Notes under the pieces: generated by a model | Database searches by the model: none | What the model was told of the DNA's origin: nothing | What the model saw: the letters and a program-made list of their open reading frames with translations, nothing else | NCBI GenBank assembly: GCA_016719605.1 | Contig: JADJYW010000003.1 | Location: forward strand, 310,001-374,000 | Source of the DNA: Lewinellaceae bacterium | Lineage (GTDB): Bacteria; Bacteroidota; Bacteroidia; Chitinophagales; Saprospiraceae | Reading direction: 5' to 3' | DNA: 64,000 bases | Shown here: positions 28,422 through 39,107 of the stretch, piece after piece | How the letters are laid out: each line of letters begins with the position of its first letter | Position numbering within the stretch: the first letter of the stretch is position 1 | Translations under genes and position numbers: made by a program

Positions 28422-30244
28422 TTACATTTTCACAAACTTCTTCGTCAGCGTACCCTCGGCCGTGGCAATACGAGCCAGGTAGGTGCCGGGCGCCAGTTGT
28501 GCTACCGGGTAGTTCAGGTTTTCCTGCGTGAGACCCTGACGATCCTGCACCACAATTACGCGGCCGGTCATGTCGGCAATCGTAATGGTAGCATCTGTGG
28601 GTTTGTCAAAGTTGACGGCCAGGTTGACGGCATCCACAACCGGGTTCGGAACGATCTTCATGCTTGTTTCAGCCAACGGCTTGTTGTCGGTGGTCGTAAC
28701 CAACCGGATGCTCATGCGAAGTACGGCATTGAGGTCGGATCCAAAACCGGCGAGGTACCACTGGTCGGTAAATACCAGCGTGGAAACCTGGAACAACATG
28801 TTCACATCGTCATTGAAAGCATGTCGTACAACGTTGTTTGCACCTGCATACTCAATCGCAAGGATGTACCGCGCGCCATTGTCCAGCAAGACACCTTCTG
28901 CACCCGAGTTCGGATCCAGTACCGGTGTGGTTTGCAGCAGAAAATTGGCCATCGTGTCCGGAGCAGCATACGGCGCAAAGCCTACCCATTCCAGGTCGGA
29001 CGAAAAGAAGTTGGAGGCATCGAATCCGCCTACTACCTCGAAATCCACATCGTCTCCGACACGGAACAGGTAAATGTTGGCCTCAACATCGGCAACTGGC
29101 AGCTCGGCCGGATCAGTTGCAAAGGCAAACTGTGCCAGGCCTACCTGATATTGGTCCAGGGAGCCGGCGCTCATCTGATACATATTGGCCACATACCAGT
29201 CGGCCGGATCAGCGGGAAGGGTAGCAAATTGAGGAACCACCTCCTTCGAGAACGTGCTGGCCGTCACTAAGAACGGGCTTTGTGCGCTGTTGTCGCCTAA
29301 GCGTTCATCCAAAGCATCAGCGCGTACCGAGTACTTGATCTTGTAGGCGCCAAGCGGTAATTCCGGCGCGTATGAGTTTGGCAATGAAAAGAACGAGTCG
29401 GTCACCCCAACGGCGAGCGAAGGCAGAACAAGGCTATCGGCCCAGATTTCGACATCCGTATCGGTTGTAACCGAGCCGCGGAGCACCACATTCGTTTGCT
29501 CTGCTGAGCCGCGGTTGGACAGGTCGGCGCCGAACCCGAAGGTGTCGGTCGCAATTTGCGATACCGGCTGCGCCAAACTGGACGGCGAATAGAAAAAATC
29601 CCCCAGAGCGATATCATTTGCCGGCGTCGGATTGGATTCGGTCAGACTAATATCGTCCAGATTCCACATGTACTCATAATTGGCAGACCATTGCCACTGC
29701 AAGTACACGGTTCCCTGATTGGCAGCAACCGAGAAATATTAATCACCGAGTAGTACGGGTTTGTCGAGAAAAAATTCGTGCCGGTCAAACCAGGAAAGGC
29801 CGTAAAGGTCGTCCAGGTCGTCAAATTCGTACTAACACGCAGGACGGCATTGGCTTGAATCGGGGCTACAAAGGTGCCGATGTGCGATTCAAACTGCACC
29901 CAAACCTCCGCTTTGCCGGTGCAATTGATTGCCGAAGTGGTCAAACGGCTGACGTGGTTTTGACCAAGCGCTCCGGCGCCATCCGAATTGACGTGCACAA
30001 ATCCCGTAGCGGCGGTGGTTGACTGAAAGGGGTCCTGGCCGGTGAATACCGGCGCACAGGCCGGAGTTGGTGCGGGTTCGGCACACCACACCCAGATAAC
30101 ATTCTGGCCGGAGGCGTCCACATTTGACCAACCGGAAGGGATGCCGGCTGTAAAATTCTCGCTCCAAAACGGTGCTTGAGCCTGTGCCGTCCCGCCCAGC
30201 AGCAGCGCGAGAAACAGGACGGTTTTTGTAAGTAGTTGCTTCAT
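28422..30244 (-). CDS. T9SS type A-sorted extracellular protein, one-base frameshift
   Basis: About 607 residues when read across a frameshift near 29733. The signal peptide at 30244 (MKQLLTKTVLFLALLLGGTAQAQ) is followed by a jelly-roll-like "choice-of-anchor J"/MAM-type region (FWSENFTAGIPSGWSNVD ... AEVWVQFESHIG). After the break the same domain ends with VYLQWQWSANYEYMWNLDDI, the family's typical closing strand. Adding one base at TTTCTCGG restores the frame. The last ~80 residues form a type A T9SS sorting domain (MKIVPNPVVDAVNL ... APGTYLARI ... KKFVKM). The promoter TACCTTTG lies at 30284-30291. Confidence 0.85.
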
Positions 30245-30283
30245 GTTTGAAACTTATGTTTAGGTGAAAAAAATAATGGACAA

Positions 30284-30291
30284 CAAAGGTA
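30284..30291 (-). promoter_or_regulatory. Bacteroidota -7 element (TACCTTTG)
   Basis: TAnnTTTG on the minus strand, 39 bp before the T9SS cargo start. Confidence 0.6.
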
Positions 30292-30415
30292 CGGCCAACG
30301 CACGTCTGTCGGTCTCAAAACCATCGAATATGTGGGGCGTTGGCAATATCTGGCAAATCGCGCAAGCAAACGCCGGGCGTGGTCGCCCGGGCTACGCGGC
30401 GGCTGACGCAGAACC

Positions 30416-32106
<1,691 letters not shown>

Positions 32107-32128
32107 ATTGTTGTTAAAATAAGGGGGG

Positions 32129-32136
32129 CAAAGATA
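32129..32136 (-). promoter_or_regulatory. Bacteroidota -7 element (TATCTTTG) for glnS
   Basis: TAnnTTTG on the minus strand, 22 bp upstream of the glnS start. Confidence 0.6.
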
Positions 32137-32223
32137 TCACTTAATCCAACCCCGATAAGTGGGTTGGTAACAACGCGGGGGCTTGCAAAATCAACTTTGG
32201 AGATAAGCGCCTGAGAGAGGCTT

Positions 32224-33900
32224 TTAGAACAACCCCACCACCTTCCCCTCTGCATCCACGTCAATTTTTTCCGCCGAGGGCACCTTGGGCAATCCCGGCA
32301 TGGTCATGATGTCGCCGCAAATCATGACGACAAACTCCGCGCCGGCCGACAGCCGCACTTCCCGGATATTGACGATATGCCCGCTCGGGGCGCCGAGTTT
32401 TTTCGGATCGGTCGAGAAGGAGTACTGCGTTTTGGCCACACAAACGGGGTAATGCGCGTAGCCGTCTTCTTCCAGTTTTTTGATCTGGCGTTTCACCGCT
32501 GCATCGGCGCTGATGTCGGCTGCCCCGTAGATTTTTGTCGCTACGGCTTTCATTTTATCCCAAAGCGGCATATCGTCCTCGTAGAGAAAGCGGAAGTTGT
32601 TTTCGCTGGTTTCGATGGTCTCCACCACCGTCCGGGCGAGGTCTTCGGCGCCTTTGCCGCCTTCGGCCCAGTGGCGCGACACGACCACCGCCACGCCGTG
32701 CGGCGCCATTTTGTCCTGCAACAGTTTGATCTCTGCCGCCGTGTCGAACGTGAAGTGGTTGATACCCACCACACATGGCAGGCCGAAATGCTCGCGGATG
32801 TTGCGAACGTGGCGTTCGATATTGACGATGCCCTTTTCGAGGGCTTCCAGGTTTTCCTGATTGAGTTCTTTCAAGTCGGCGCCGCCGTGGTATTTCAGCG
32901 CCCGCAGCGTGGCCACCAGTACTACCGCGTCGGGGCGCAGCCCGGCCTTGCGGCATTTGATATCCAGAAATTTTTCGGCGCCGAGGTCGGCGCCGAAACC
33001 GGCTTCCGTGACCACATAGTCGGCTAATTTCAGGGCGCTTTGCGTAGCCGTCACGGAGTTGCAGCCGTGGGCGATATTGGCAAACGGTCCGCCGTGAATG
33101 AATGCCGGAGTGTGTTCCAGCGTCTGCACCAGGTTGGGTTTGATGGCGTCTTTCAGCAGCACCGTCATGGCGCCGTGCGCATTCAGGTCGCGGGCGCGAA
33201 CGGGGCGCCGGTCGGCGGTGTAGCCTACTACGATGTTGCCGAGGCGCTCCTTCAGGTCGGTCAGCGAGGTAGCGAGACAGAAAATGGCCATAACTTCGGA
33301 GGCAACCACAATGTCGAAACCGTCCTGACGCGGATACCCGTTGGCATGGCCGCCGAGCGACACGACGATATCGCGCAGGGCGCGGTCGTTCATGTCCACC
33401 ACGCGTTTCCAGGTCACCCGGCGCACGTCAATTCCGAGGGCATTGCCCTGGTGGATGTGGTTATCGAGCATAGCCGCCAGGAGGTTGTTGGCCAAAGCAA
33501 TGGCGCTGAAATCGCCCGTGAAGTGCAGGTTGATATCCTCCATGGGCACCACCTGGGCATAGCCGCCGCCGGCTGCGCCGCCTTTCATGCCAAATACCGG
33601 GCCGAGGCTCGGTTCACGCAGGCAGATAATGGTTTTTTTGCCGATACGGCTCAGCGCGTCGCCGAGGCCAACGGTTGTGGTGGTTTTGCCTTCGCCGGCG
33701 GGAGTTGGGCTTACGGCGGTGACCAGAATGAGTTTGCTGCCCGGTCGCTTGGGCAGGTTGTCGAGGTAGTCGAGCGCAATTTTGGCCTTATAGTGCCCGT
33801 AGGGTTCGAGGGCCTCATCGGGTATCCCGAGTTTTTCTGCAGCGAGTGGAATGATCCGTTTGGGGGTTGCTAACTGGGCAATTTCGATATCCGAAAGCAT
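32224..33900 (-). CDS. fhs: Formate--tetrahydrofolate ligase
   Basis: ATP-dependent synthesis of 10-formyltetrahydrofolate from formate, one-carbon metabolism; 558 residues, the usual length. Visible: SPTPAGEGKTTTTVGLGDAL (P-loop, near 65-84), REPSLGPVFGMKGGAAGGGYAQ-type segment near 95, the NLHFTGDFSAI region and the VATLRALKYHGG loop near 315. It starts at 33900. Upstream are a weak TACCTTGG element at 33963-33970 and a short nonamer repeat. Confidence 0.97.
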   Translation of the reverse strand: MLSDIEIAQLATPKRIIPLAAEKLGIPDEALEPYGHYKAKIALDYLDNLPKRPGSKLILVTAVSPTPAGEGKTTTTVGLGDALSRIGKKTIICLREPSLGPVFGMKGGAAGGGYAQVVPMEDINLHFTGDFSAIALANNLLAAMLDNHIHQGNALGIDVRRVTWKRVVDMNDRALRDIVVSLGGHANGYPRQDGFDIVVASEVMAIFCLATSLTDLKERLGNIVVGYTADRRPVRARDLNAHGAMTVLLKDAIKPNLVQTLEHTPAFIHGGPFANIAHGCNSVTATQSALKLADYVVTEAGFGADLGAEKFLDIKCRKAGLRPDAVVLVATLRALKYHGGADLKELNQENLEALEKGIVNIERHVRNIREHFGLPCVVGINHFTFDTAAEIKLLQDKMAPHGVAVVVSRHWAEGGKGAEDLARTVVETIETSENNFRFLYEDDMPLWDKMKAVATKIYGAADISADAAVKRQIKKLEEDGYAHYPVCVAKTQYSFSTDPKKLGAPSGHIVNIREVRLSAGAEFVVMICGDIMTMPGLPKVPSAEKIDVDAEGKVVGLF

Positions 33901-33910
33901 AGGGTATTTT

Positions 33911-33950
33911 GATTATTTCGATTGTGATTGATTCGATTGATTCGATTAAG
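33911..33950. repeat. Short gattgattc-type tandem repeat upstream of fhs
   Basis: Degenerate 9-10-bp units (cgattgtgattgattcgatt-like) lie directly upstream of the fhs start, between the ATG and the weak -7 element. They would fall in the 5' leader. Confidence 0.55.
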
Positions 33951-34184
33951 TAAATGGCGCGGCCAAGGTACGGAGCTATCATAGAAAGGCAACAACTTGA
34001 GCAGGTTCTTCCTGCTGATTTTTAGCAGGATAAAAGGATTGGCAGCATATATTTTATCTGTGCAAAATGGGGCGGTTGAACTGCTCGAAGTAACACAGGC
34101 TTAATGATTTGGTCATGTATAGTTTCGCCCCGGCTGCCTGCGTACGGCGATTTTTGCGGCAAAATAAACTGCATTTTCTTGCTC

Positions 34185-34907
34185 ATGCTGCTGCAAACAA
34201 GCCACTCGCCTGCCCTTTCTCCTTCCTGTGCGTCAATCATTGGCGAACGGATAACGCTGGAGCCACTTCAACTGGATCATTTTTCAAAACTGCTCCTATT
34301 GGCGCAAGACACGCGCATTTGGGAACATTTTCCTGAAAGTCGAGCCAATAGCGATCAGCACCTCGATCACCTGCTGGATGCGCTCCGCCTTCGTGATTTG
34401 GGGGAACACCTGCCGTTTGTCATCCGAATAAAGGCTACCGGCGAGATTGCCGGCTACACGCGCCTGCATAGCTGGGACAAACAACATCGCAAAGTGGAAA
34501 CCGGGTCGTGGTTGCATCCCAACTACTGGCGATCCGGTGTAAATACCGAAAGTAAGTATCTGCTGCTCCGGTACTGCTTCGAGCATCTGGGTATCATGCG
34601 TGTCCAGTTTAAAACAGCCCCGAACAACCTGCGCTCCCGTGCTGCACTGGAAAAACTCGGAGCAACATACGAGGGTTTGCTGCGCAACGATCGTATTCTA
34701 CCCAACGGAAACTGTCGGGACACCGTGGTGTACTCCATTATTTCGGAGGAATGGACGGGCGTACAGGAGCACCTGCTATCCCGCATGGCCATCACATACG
34801 CTCCGGCATCTCAATCCCCAGCAGCCGCATACCGGCTTCCAATACCTTGCCCACGGCCCGGCTCAGCTCCAGACGAAATGCCCGGGCTTCGGGTGCATCG
34901 GCATTAA
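34185..34907 (+). CDS. GNAT-family N-acetyltransferase (RimJ/RimL-like)
   Basis: 240 residues from the ATG at 34185, chosen because the acetyltransferase fold starts soon after (IIGERITLEPLQLDHF). The RimJ/RimL-type core is clear: FVIRIKATGEIAGYTRLHSWD, EIGTW-like VETGSWLHPNYWRSGVNTESKYLLL (acetyl-CoA site), and VQFKTAPNNLRSRAALEKLGATYEGLLRND. The family normally ends near YSIISEEW plus 10-15 residues. Here the frame continues 39 codons into the convergent argS gene, an overlap of 116 bp. The tail is therefore suspect, perhaps from a lost stop. Substrate unknown. Confidence 0.82.
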   Translation: MLLQTSHSPALSPSCASIIGERITLEPLQLDHFSKLLLLAQDTRIWEHFPESRANSDQHLDHLLDALRLRDLGEHLPFVIRIKATGEIAGYTRLHSWDKQHRKVETGSWLHPNYWRSGVNTESKYLLLRYCFEHLGIMRVQFKTAPNNLRSRAALEKLGATYEGLLRNDRILPNGNCRDTVVYSIISEEWTGVQEHLLSRMAITYAPASQSPAAAYRLPIPCPRPGSAPDEMPGLRVHRH

Positions 34908-36633
34908 ACACCGACAAGTCGTGCCAGAACCGGTGGTAACTTTTGGCCAAACCGTAGCAATAGTTGGCAATGTGCGAGGGGTCGTACTCCCGAGCCGCCG
35001 TCAGCACCACACCGGGAAACTCGTGCAGCGCTTTCAGCAGGTCTTTTTCCTGAGGCTGAAAATCCGTGTAGGATACGGCCGGTGACAAGTCCACATTTTC
35101 CCTTTTCACCCGCTGCATCAGCCCGTTTATGCGCACCCAGGAATACTGAATATACGGGCCGGTTTGTCCCTGCAAGTCCACCGATTCCTCCGGATTAAAG
35201 ATCATGCGCCGCTTCGGGTTTACTTTTATCATAAAAAACTTGAGTGCCCCGAGGCCGACCTTGCGCAGGTTTTCTTCTCGGTCGTCTCCTTCCACACCGC
35301 CGCGCTCGGCTGCCTGCTCGCGGGCAATGCGGATAACTTCTTCCACGAGATCGTCGGCGTCTACCACTGTGCCTTCGCGGGTTTTCATGCGGCCGGTGGG
35401 CAGTTCCACCAAGCCGTACGACAAGTGGTGCAGCCCTTGGGCATACGGTTCCTCCAGCCGGCGCAAGACTTCAAAAAGTACTGCAAAAACGTAGTTTTGC
35501 TCGTCAGCCACCACATACACCACGCTTTCGCAGCCAAAATCGTGGTACCGCATCCGCGCCGTACCGAGGTCCTGGGTGATGTATACGGAAGTGCCATCGG
35601 CGCGAAGCACTACCTTGTGGTCGTAGCCGACATCGGTCAGGTCCACCCACACGGAGCCGTCATCCTTGCGGTAAAAAACGCCCTTGCTCAGACCTTCTTC
35701 CACGATGTCCTTTCCAAGCAGGTAGGTGTCGCTTTCGTAGTACAACTTGTCAAAAGCCACGCCGAGTTTGGCGTATGTGGCCTCGAATCCCTGGTACACC
35801 CAGTTGTTCATCTGTTTCCAAAGGGCCACGGTATCCGGGTGGCCGGCTTCCCAGCGGAGCAGCATGTCGCGCACTTCGGCGCCGAGGCTGGAGTATTCGT
35901 TGAACCACTTGTTTTTGTAGTCTTTGAAAAAATCTTTTTCCGATTGTTCGGGTTTGTGCTTGTCGGCAAACAGCGCGCGGGCGGCGTCGGTTTGTTGCCA
36001 GGCCTCGTACTCCGCCCTGGTTTTGTGTTCAAAAAGCACATAAAAATCGCCCACGAAATGGTCGCCTTTTATGCCCGTAGACTCGGGAGTTTTGCCTTCG
36101 CCGTATTTCAGCCAGGAGAGCATACTCTTGCAGATGGCCACGCCGCGGTCATTTACAATCTGCACTTTCACCACGTCGTAGCCGGCCGCGTCCAGAATTT
36201 GGCTGCACGACCAGCCGAGCAGACAGTTGCGGACGTGGCCGAGGTGTAAGGGTTTGTTGGTATTGGGCGACGAATACTCCACCATGACCTTTCGACCGTT
36301 GCGCGGCTGTCGCCCGAAACCGGGATCGGCGAGTGCGTTTTGCAGGAAATTTTGCCAGTAGGCTGTGCTGAGTTCGATGTTCAGAAAACCTTTGATGACG
36401 TTGAATGCCTGCACGTCAGGCACGTTTTTTTGCAAAAAATCGCCGATTTCGGCGCCAACTACATCGGGCGCTTTTTTGGCAAGTTTCACATACGGAAAAA
36501 CGACGGCGGTGTAGTCGCCCGTAAATTCCGGGGAGGTAGGCGCAATTTGTACCTTATCGGCAGCAAACGGCTCACCGTACAGATTTTCGATAGCCTGGGA
36601 AACGGCTTGTTGGAGGGATTGGACAATGGACAT
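34792..36633 (-). CDS. argS: Arginine--tRNA ligase
   Basis: Class I synthetase charging tRNA-Arg; 613 residues from 36633 (MSIVQSLQQAVSQAIENLYG). Earlier in-frame starts at 36639 and 36687 would precede or overlap the promoter. Motifs: the Add1 N-terminal domain with SPEFTGDYTAVVFPYVKLAKK, the HIGH region SSPNTNKPLHLGHVRNCLLG near 125-145, KTREGTVVDADDLVEE and FMIKVNPKRRMIFNPEESVDLQGQTGP-type segment, and an anticodon-binding DALR domain ending GIEMPERM. The TAACTTTG promoter is at 36685-36692. Confidence 0.96.
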   Translation of the reverse strand: MSIVQSLQQAVSQAIENLYGEPFAADKVQIAPTSPEFTGDYTAVVFPYVKLAKKAPDVVGAEIGDFLQKNVPDVQAFNVIKGFLNIELSTAYWQNFLQNALADPGFGRQPRNGRKVMVEYSSPNTNKPLHLGHVRNCLLGWSCSQILDAAGYDVVKVQIVNDRGVAICKSMLSWLKYGEGKTPESTGIKGDHFVGDFYVLFEHKTRAEYEAWQQTDAARALFADKHKPEQSEKDFFKDYKNKWFNEYSSLGAEVRDMLLRWEAGHPDTVALWKQMNNWVYQGFEATYAKLGVAFDKLYYESDTYLLGKDIVEEGLSKGVFYRKDDGSVWVDLTDVGYDHKVVLRADGTSVYITQDLGTARMRYHDFGCESVVYVVADEQNYVFAVLFEVLRRLEEPYAQGLHHLSYGLVELPTGRMKTREGTVVDADDLVEEVIRIAREQAAERGGVEGDDREENLRKVGLGALKFFMIKVNPKRRMIFNPEESVDLQGQTGPYIQYSWVRINGLMQRVKRENVDLSPAVSYTDFQPQEKDLLKALHEFPGVVLTAAREYDPSHIANYCYGLAKSYHRFWHDLSVFNADAPEARAFRLELSRAVGKVLEAGMRLLGIEMPERM

Positions 36634-36684
36634 AGCCATACGGGTTGCGGGTTGGAAGGTGGCCGGGGTGCGGATTGGGGCGGG

Positions 36685-36692
36685 CAAAGTTA
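36685..36692 (-). promoter_or_regulatory. Bacteroidota -7 element (TAACTTTG) for argS
   Basis: TAnnTTTG on the minus strand, 51 bp upstream of the chosen argS start. It overlaps the longest possible reading, arguing against the 36687 start. Confidence 0.5.
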
Positions 36693-37098
36693 GGCAGTGT
36701 GCGGGAAGGTTTTTTCAGATGCAACGCGTATGTCGTTTTTAAAAAAAATCATCGGACATCTCCACCCCCAAATGCATTACGAATCAGGCTTTTACCTTCC
36801 AATCAAATTTGTCTCCCGGAGACCAACCGTTAAAATTGTTAAAAAAAGAGTGTGCAGATCGGCGATAGTTTTTTCACATTTGCAACCCGATGCAGCCGGG
36901 CGCCTCTTCAAATATCGCTTGAGTACGAAGACATCAAACTTGATTTTTTCACCAAACCGTAGCGAAGTATGAGTACACCAGTTACAATCAAAATCAAAAA
37001 TGGAACCATTCGGGTTTCCGGGTCGCGCTGATCCGTAGTCCGATACATTCCAGGTACGAATTCCCGCCCAGAGCCGGGCATTAAACAAATCACCCTCT
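36693..37098. other. Divergent intergenic region with no confident gene
   Basis: About 400 bp between argS and the TonB-domain gene. Reading frames at 36697-36972 (plus) and 36792-37088 (minus) lack family features and were not accepted. A 20-codon frame at 36969-37031 (MSTPVTIKIKNGTIRVSGSR) has gene-like composition but is very short. A strong plus-strand terminator closes the region at 37099-37127, hinting at an unannotated plus-strand transcript. Confidence 0.4.
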
Positions 37099-37127
37099 GC
37101 CCTGCCACTTTCGGCAGGGCTTTTTTA
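37099..37127 (+). terminator. Intrinsic terminator without an assigned upstream gene
   Basis: Stem GCCCTGCC / GGCAGGGC with loop ACTTTC, followed by six T (ttttttattt). It precedes the promoter of the TonB-domain gene and sits on the plus strand. Confidence 0.85.
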
Positions 37128-37141
37128 TTTCCGGCCCGTCG

Positions 37142-37149
37142 TACCTTTG
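37142..37149 (+). promoter_or_regulatory. Bacteroidota -7 element (TACCTTTG)
   Basis: Perfect TAnnTTTG, 19 bp before the chosen start at 37168 and 7 bp before the alternative ATG at 37156. Confidence 0.65.
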
Positions 37150-37167
37150 CCAAATATGCACACTTAC

Positions 37168-38268
37168 ATGAGGAAGTATTTCATCTTGAGCCTTTTGGTT
37201 GCGCTTTTTGCGCCCCGGGCCTTTGCCCAAACTGCCACCGACACAACCGTCTATGACGTCGCCGAACGCCTGCCCCTGCCTCTGCTGGCGCGTTGCCAGC
37301 CTGCCCAGCACCCCGATTGGCCGGAGGACAGTATCCGCCGATGTGCAGACGCGCAGTTGCTTGCCGTGGTGATCAAAAATATCCGCTACCCCGAGGAGGC
37401 TCGCCAGGCCAATATCGAGGGCACGGTGGTACTGTCCTTCATCGTGGAGGTGGCCGGCCGTATCACCGATGTCCGTATTTTGAAAGATATCGGCGGCGGC
37501 TGCGGCGCCGAGGCGGTGCGCGTCATGGAGGCCCTCGATACGGCCGGATTGCGCTGGTTGCCCGCCCAGCGGGGGGGCAAACCCGTGCGAATGCGGCAGG
37601 CACTTCCCCTGCGTTTCCGCCTGCAAGAGGCCCTGCCCTACTACCTCAACGAACAAGGCGACTCGATTTATGTGGATGTAGAAACCCTGCCTCAGTTCAA
37701 AAACGGCGGCGACGATGCGCTGGCAGCCTTTGCGCTGAACGAACTGCAATACCCCGCCGAATACCGCGATACTTGCAAAACCGGCATCATCGAAATGGCG
37801 CTCATCATCCGCCCCGGCGGCGGCATAGAAATCGAAAACCAGTTGGATTTCAACAACCTCGGCATGGATTTTCAATGGGAAGCCGTCCGGTTGGCCAATC
37901 GCACGGCCGGCCAATGGACACCCGCTACCCGCCAGGGCAAACCCGTGATCACCACGGTACCCATGCGCGCACTGTTCAAGTCCGACAACCCGCGTTGCGC
38001 AAAAGCGAACGAAAACTTTGACAAAGCTATGCTGCTGGCCAACGAAGGTGGCCAACTGACGGCAAACAGCGAACCCGAAAAAGCGCTCGAACAGTGGAAC
38101 AAAGCGCTCGAACTCCAACCCGACAACACCGAACTGCTCTACTACCGGGGGTCTACCCTGCTGTCGCTGAGCCGCCGGGAAGAAGCCTGCCAAGATTTTG
38201 CACGAGTACGGGAGTTGCTGGGTACGACGTGGTTTGAGCCGTTGCGACGGCTGGCTTGCGGGTGGTGA
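37168..38268 (+). CDS. Secreted TonB C-terminal-domain and TPR protein
   Basis: 366 residues from 37168 (MRKYFILSLLVALFAPRAFAQ, a clear signal peptide). An in-frame ATG at 37156 is too close to the -7 element to be preferred. A TonB C-terminal-like domain lies near 65-155 (IRYPEEARQANIEGTVVLSFIVEVAGRITDVRILKDIGGGCG...). A second, degenerate copy follows (LQYPAEYRDTCKTGIIEMALIIRPGGGIE). TPR-like helices close the protein (ANENFDKAMLLANEG, PEKALEQWNKALELQPDNTELLYYRG). It is not a classic energy transducer, since it lacks the Pro-rich linker; likely a periplasmic or surface scaffold. Confidence 0.85.
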   Translation: MRKYFILSLLVALFAPRAFAQTATDTTVYDVAERLPLPLLARCQPAQHPDWPEDSIRRCADAQLLAVVIKNIRYPEEARQANIEGTVVLSFIVEVAGRITDVRILKDIGGGCGAEAVRVMEALDTAGLRWLPAQRGGKPVRMRQALPLRFRLQEALPYYLNEQGDSIYVDVETLPQFKNGGDDALAAFALNELQYPAEYRDTCKTGIIEMALIIRPGGGIEIENQLDFNNLGMDFQWEAVRLANRTAGQWTPATRQGKPVITTVPMRALFKSDNPRCAKANENFDKAMLLANEGGQLTANSEPEKALEQWNKALELQPDNTELLYYRGSTLLSLSRREEACQDFARVRELLGTTWFEPLRRLACGW

Positions 38269-38366
38269 GCACAGTTGCGTACGAAAACGAAACTTAACAT
38301 AGACTTAAACGCCACTTCAAATGGCCGCCGAAATGCCCGGTTCTATCTTTACCGAAAATTAACACC

Positions 38367-39058
38367 ATGAAAGACAACCAGCCGGCAAAAAAGATTTTGA
38401 TTGTGGACGATGAGCCGGACATCCTGGAGTTCTTGCAATACAACCTCCGCAAGGAAGGCTACGAAGTGCTCACCGCCAATGACGGCAAGGCAGCCCTGCT
38501 CGTAGCCGAACGCACCAAGCCGGACCTCATCGTACTCGACATCATGATGCCCGAACTGGACGGCGTCGAAACCTGTCGGATTCTTCGAAAAAACAAGGCG
38601 TTTGACCTTATCCCTATCGCGTTCCTCACCGCCCGCGACGAGGATTTTTCCCAAATCACCGCGCTGGATGTAGGTGGCGACGACTACATCACCAAACCCA
38701 TCAAACCACGCGTACTCATCAGCCGAATCAACGCCTTGCTGCGCCGATCCAGCCGCTACAACGAAGACGAACAGGAAACCATCGCCGCGCACGACCTCGT
38801 CATTGACCGGCTGAAAGTGCTGGTGTTTCGCGGTCAAACCGCTATCGAGTTGCCCAAAAAGAATTTGCAATCCTCTGGATGCTGGCTTCCAAACCCGGGC
38901 GCGTGTTCACCCTGGAGGAGATATTTGACAAAATCTGGGGCAGCGATGTTATCGTCGGCAACCGCACCATTGACGTACACATCCGAAAACTCCGCGAACG
39001 ACTGGGAGAGAAGTACATCAAAACCATGAAAGGAATTGGCTACAAATTTGAATTTTAA
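38367..39058 (+). CDS. OmpR/PhoB-type response regulator, one-base deletion
   Basis: About 230 residues after correcting one missing A in the run at 38856-38860. The receiver domain (1-120) has KKILIVDDEPDILEFL, phospho-acceptor D58 in VLDIMMPELDGV, a conserved Thr/Ala in FLTARDEDFS and the K of YITKPIKP. With an added A, PKK continues into EFAILWMLASKPGRVFTLEEI and GNRTIDVHIRKLRERLG, a winged-helix DNA-binding domain ending KGIGYKFEF. Without correction the frame ends in unrelated residues. It partners the kinase starting 50 bp later. A TATCTTTA element lies at 38344-38351. Confidence 0.9.
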
Positions 39059-39107
39059 ACCTGCATTGGCGCTCCCGCGCCTACCTTCGCCCCAATTGAA
39101 ACTATCC

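Noticed and set aside
36697..36972. 91-codon plus-strand frame upstream of the TonB-domain gene
   Set aside because: No family match, starts within the argS promoter region and has no gene-like N-terminus; treated as non-coding.
38850..39058. Programmed ribosomal frameshifting to explain the split response regulator
   Set aside because: No slippery heptamer plus stimulatory structure, and the same kind of break hits unrelated genes; a homopolymer indel is simpler.
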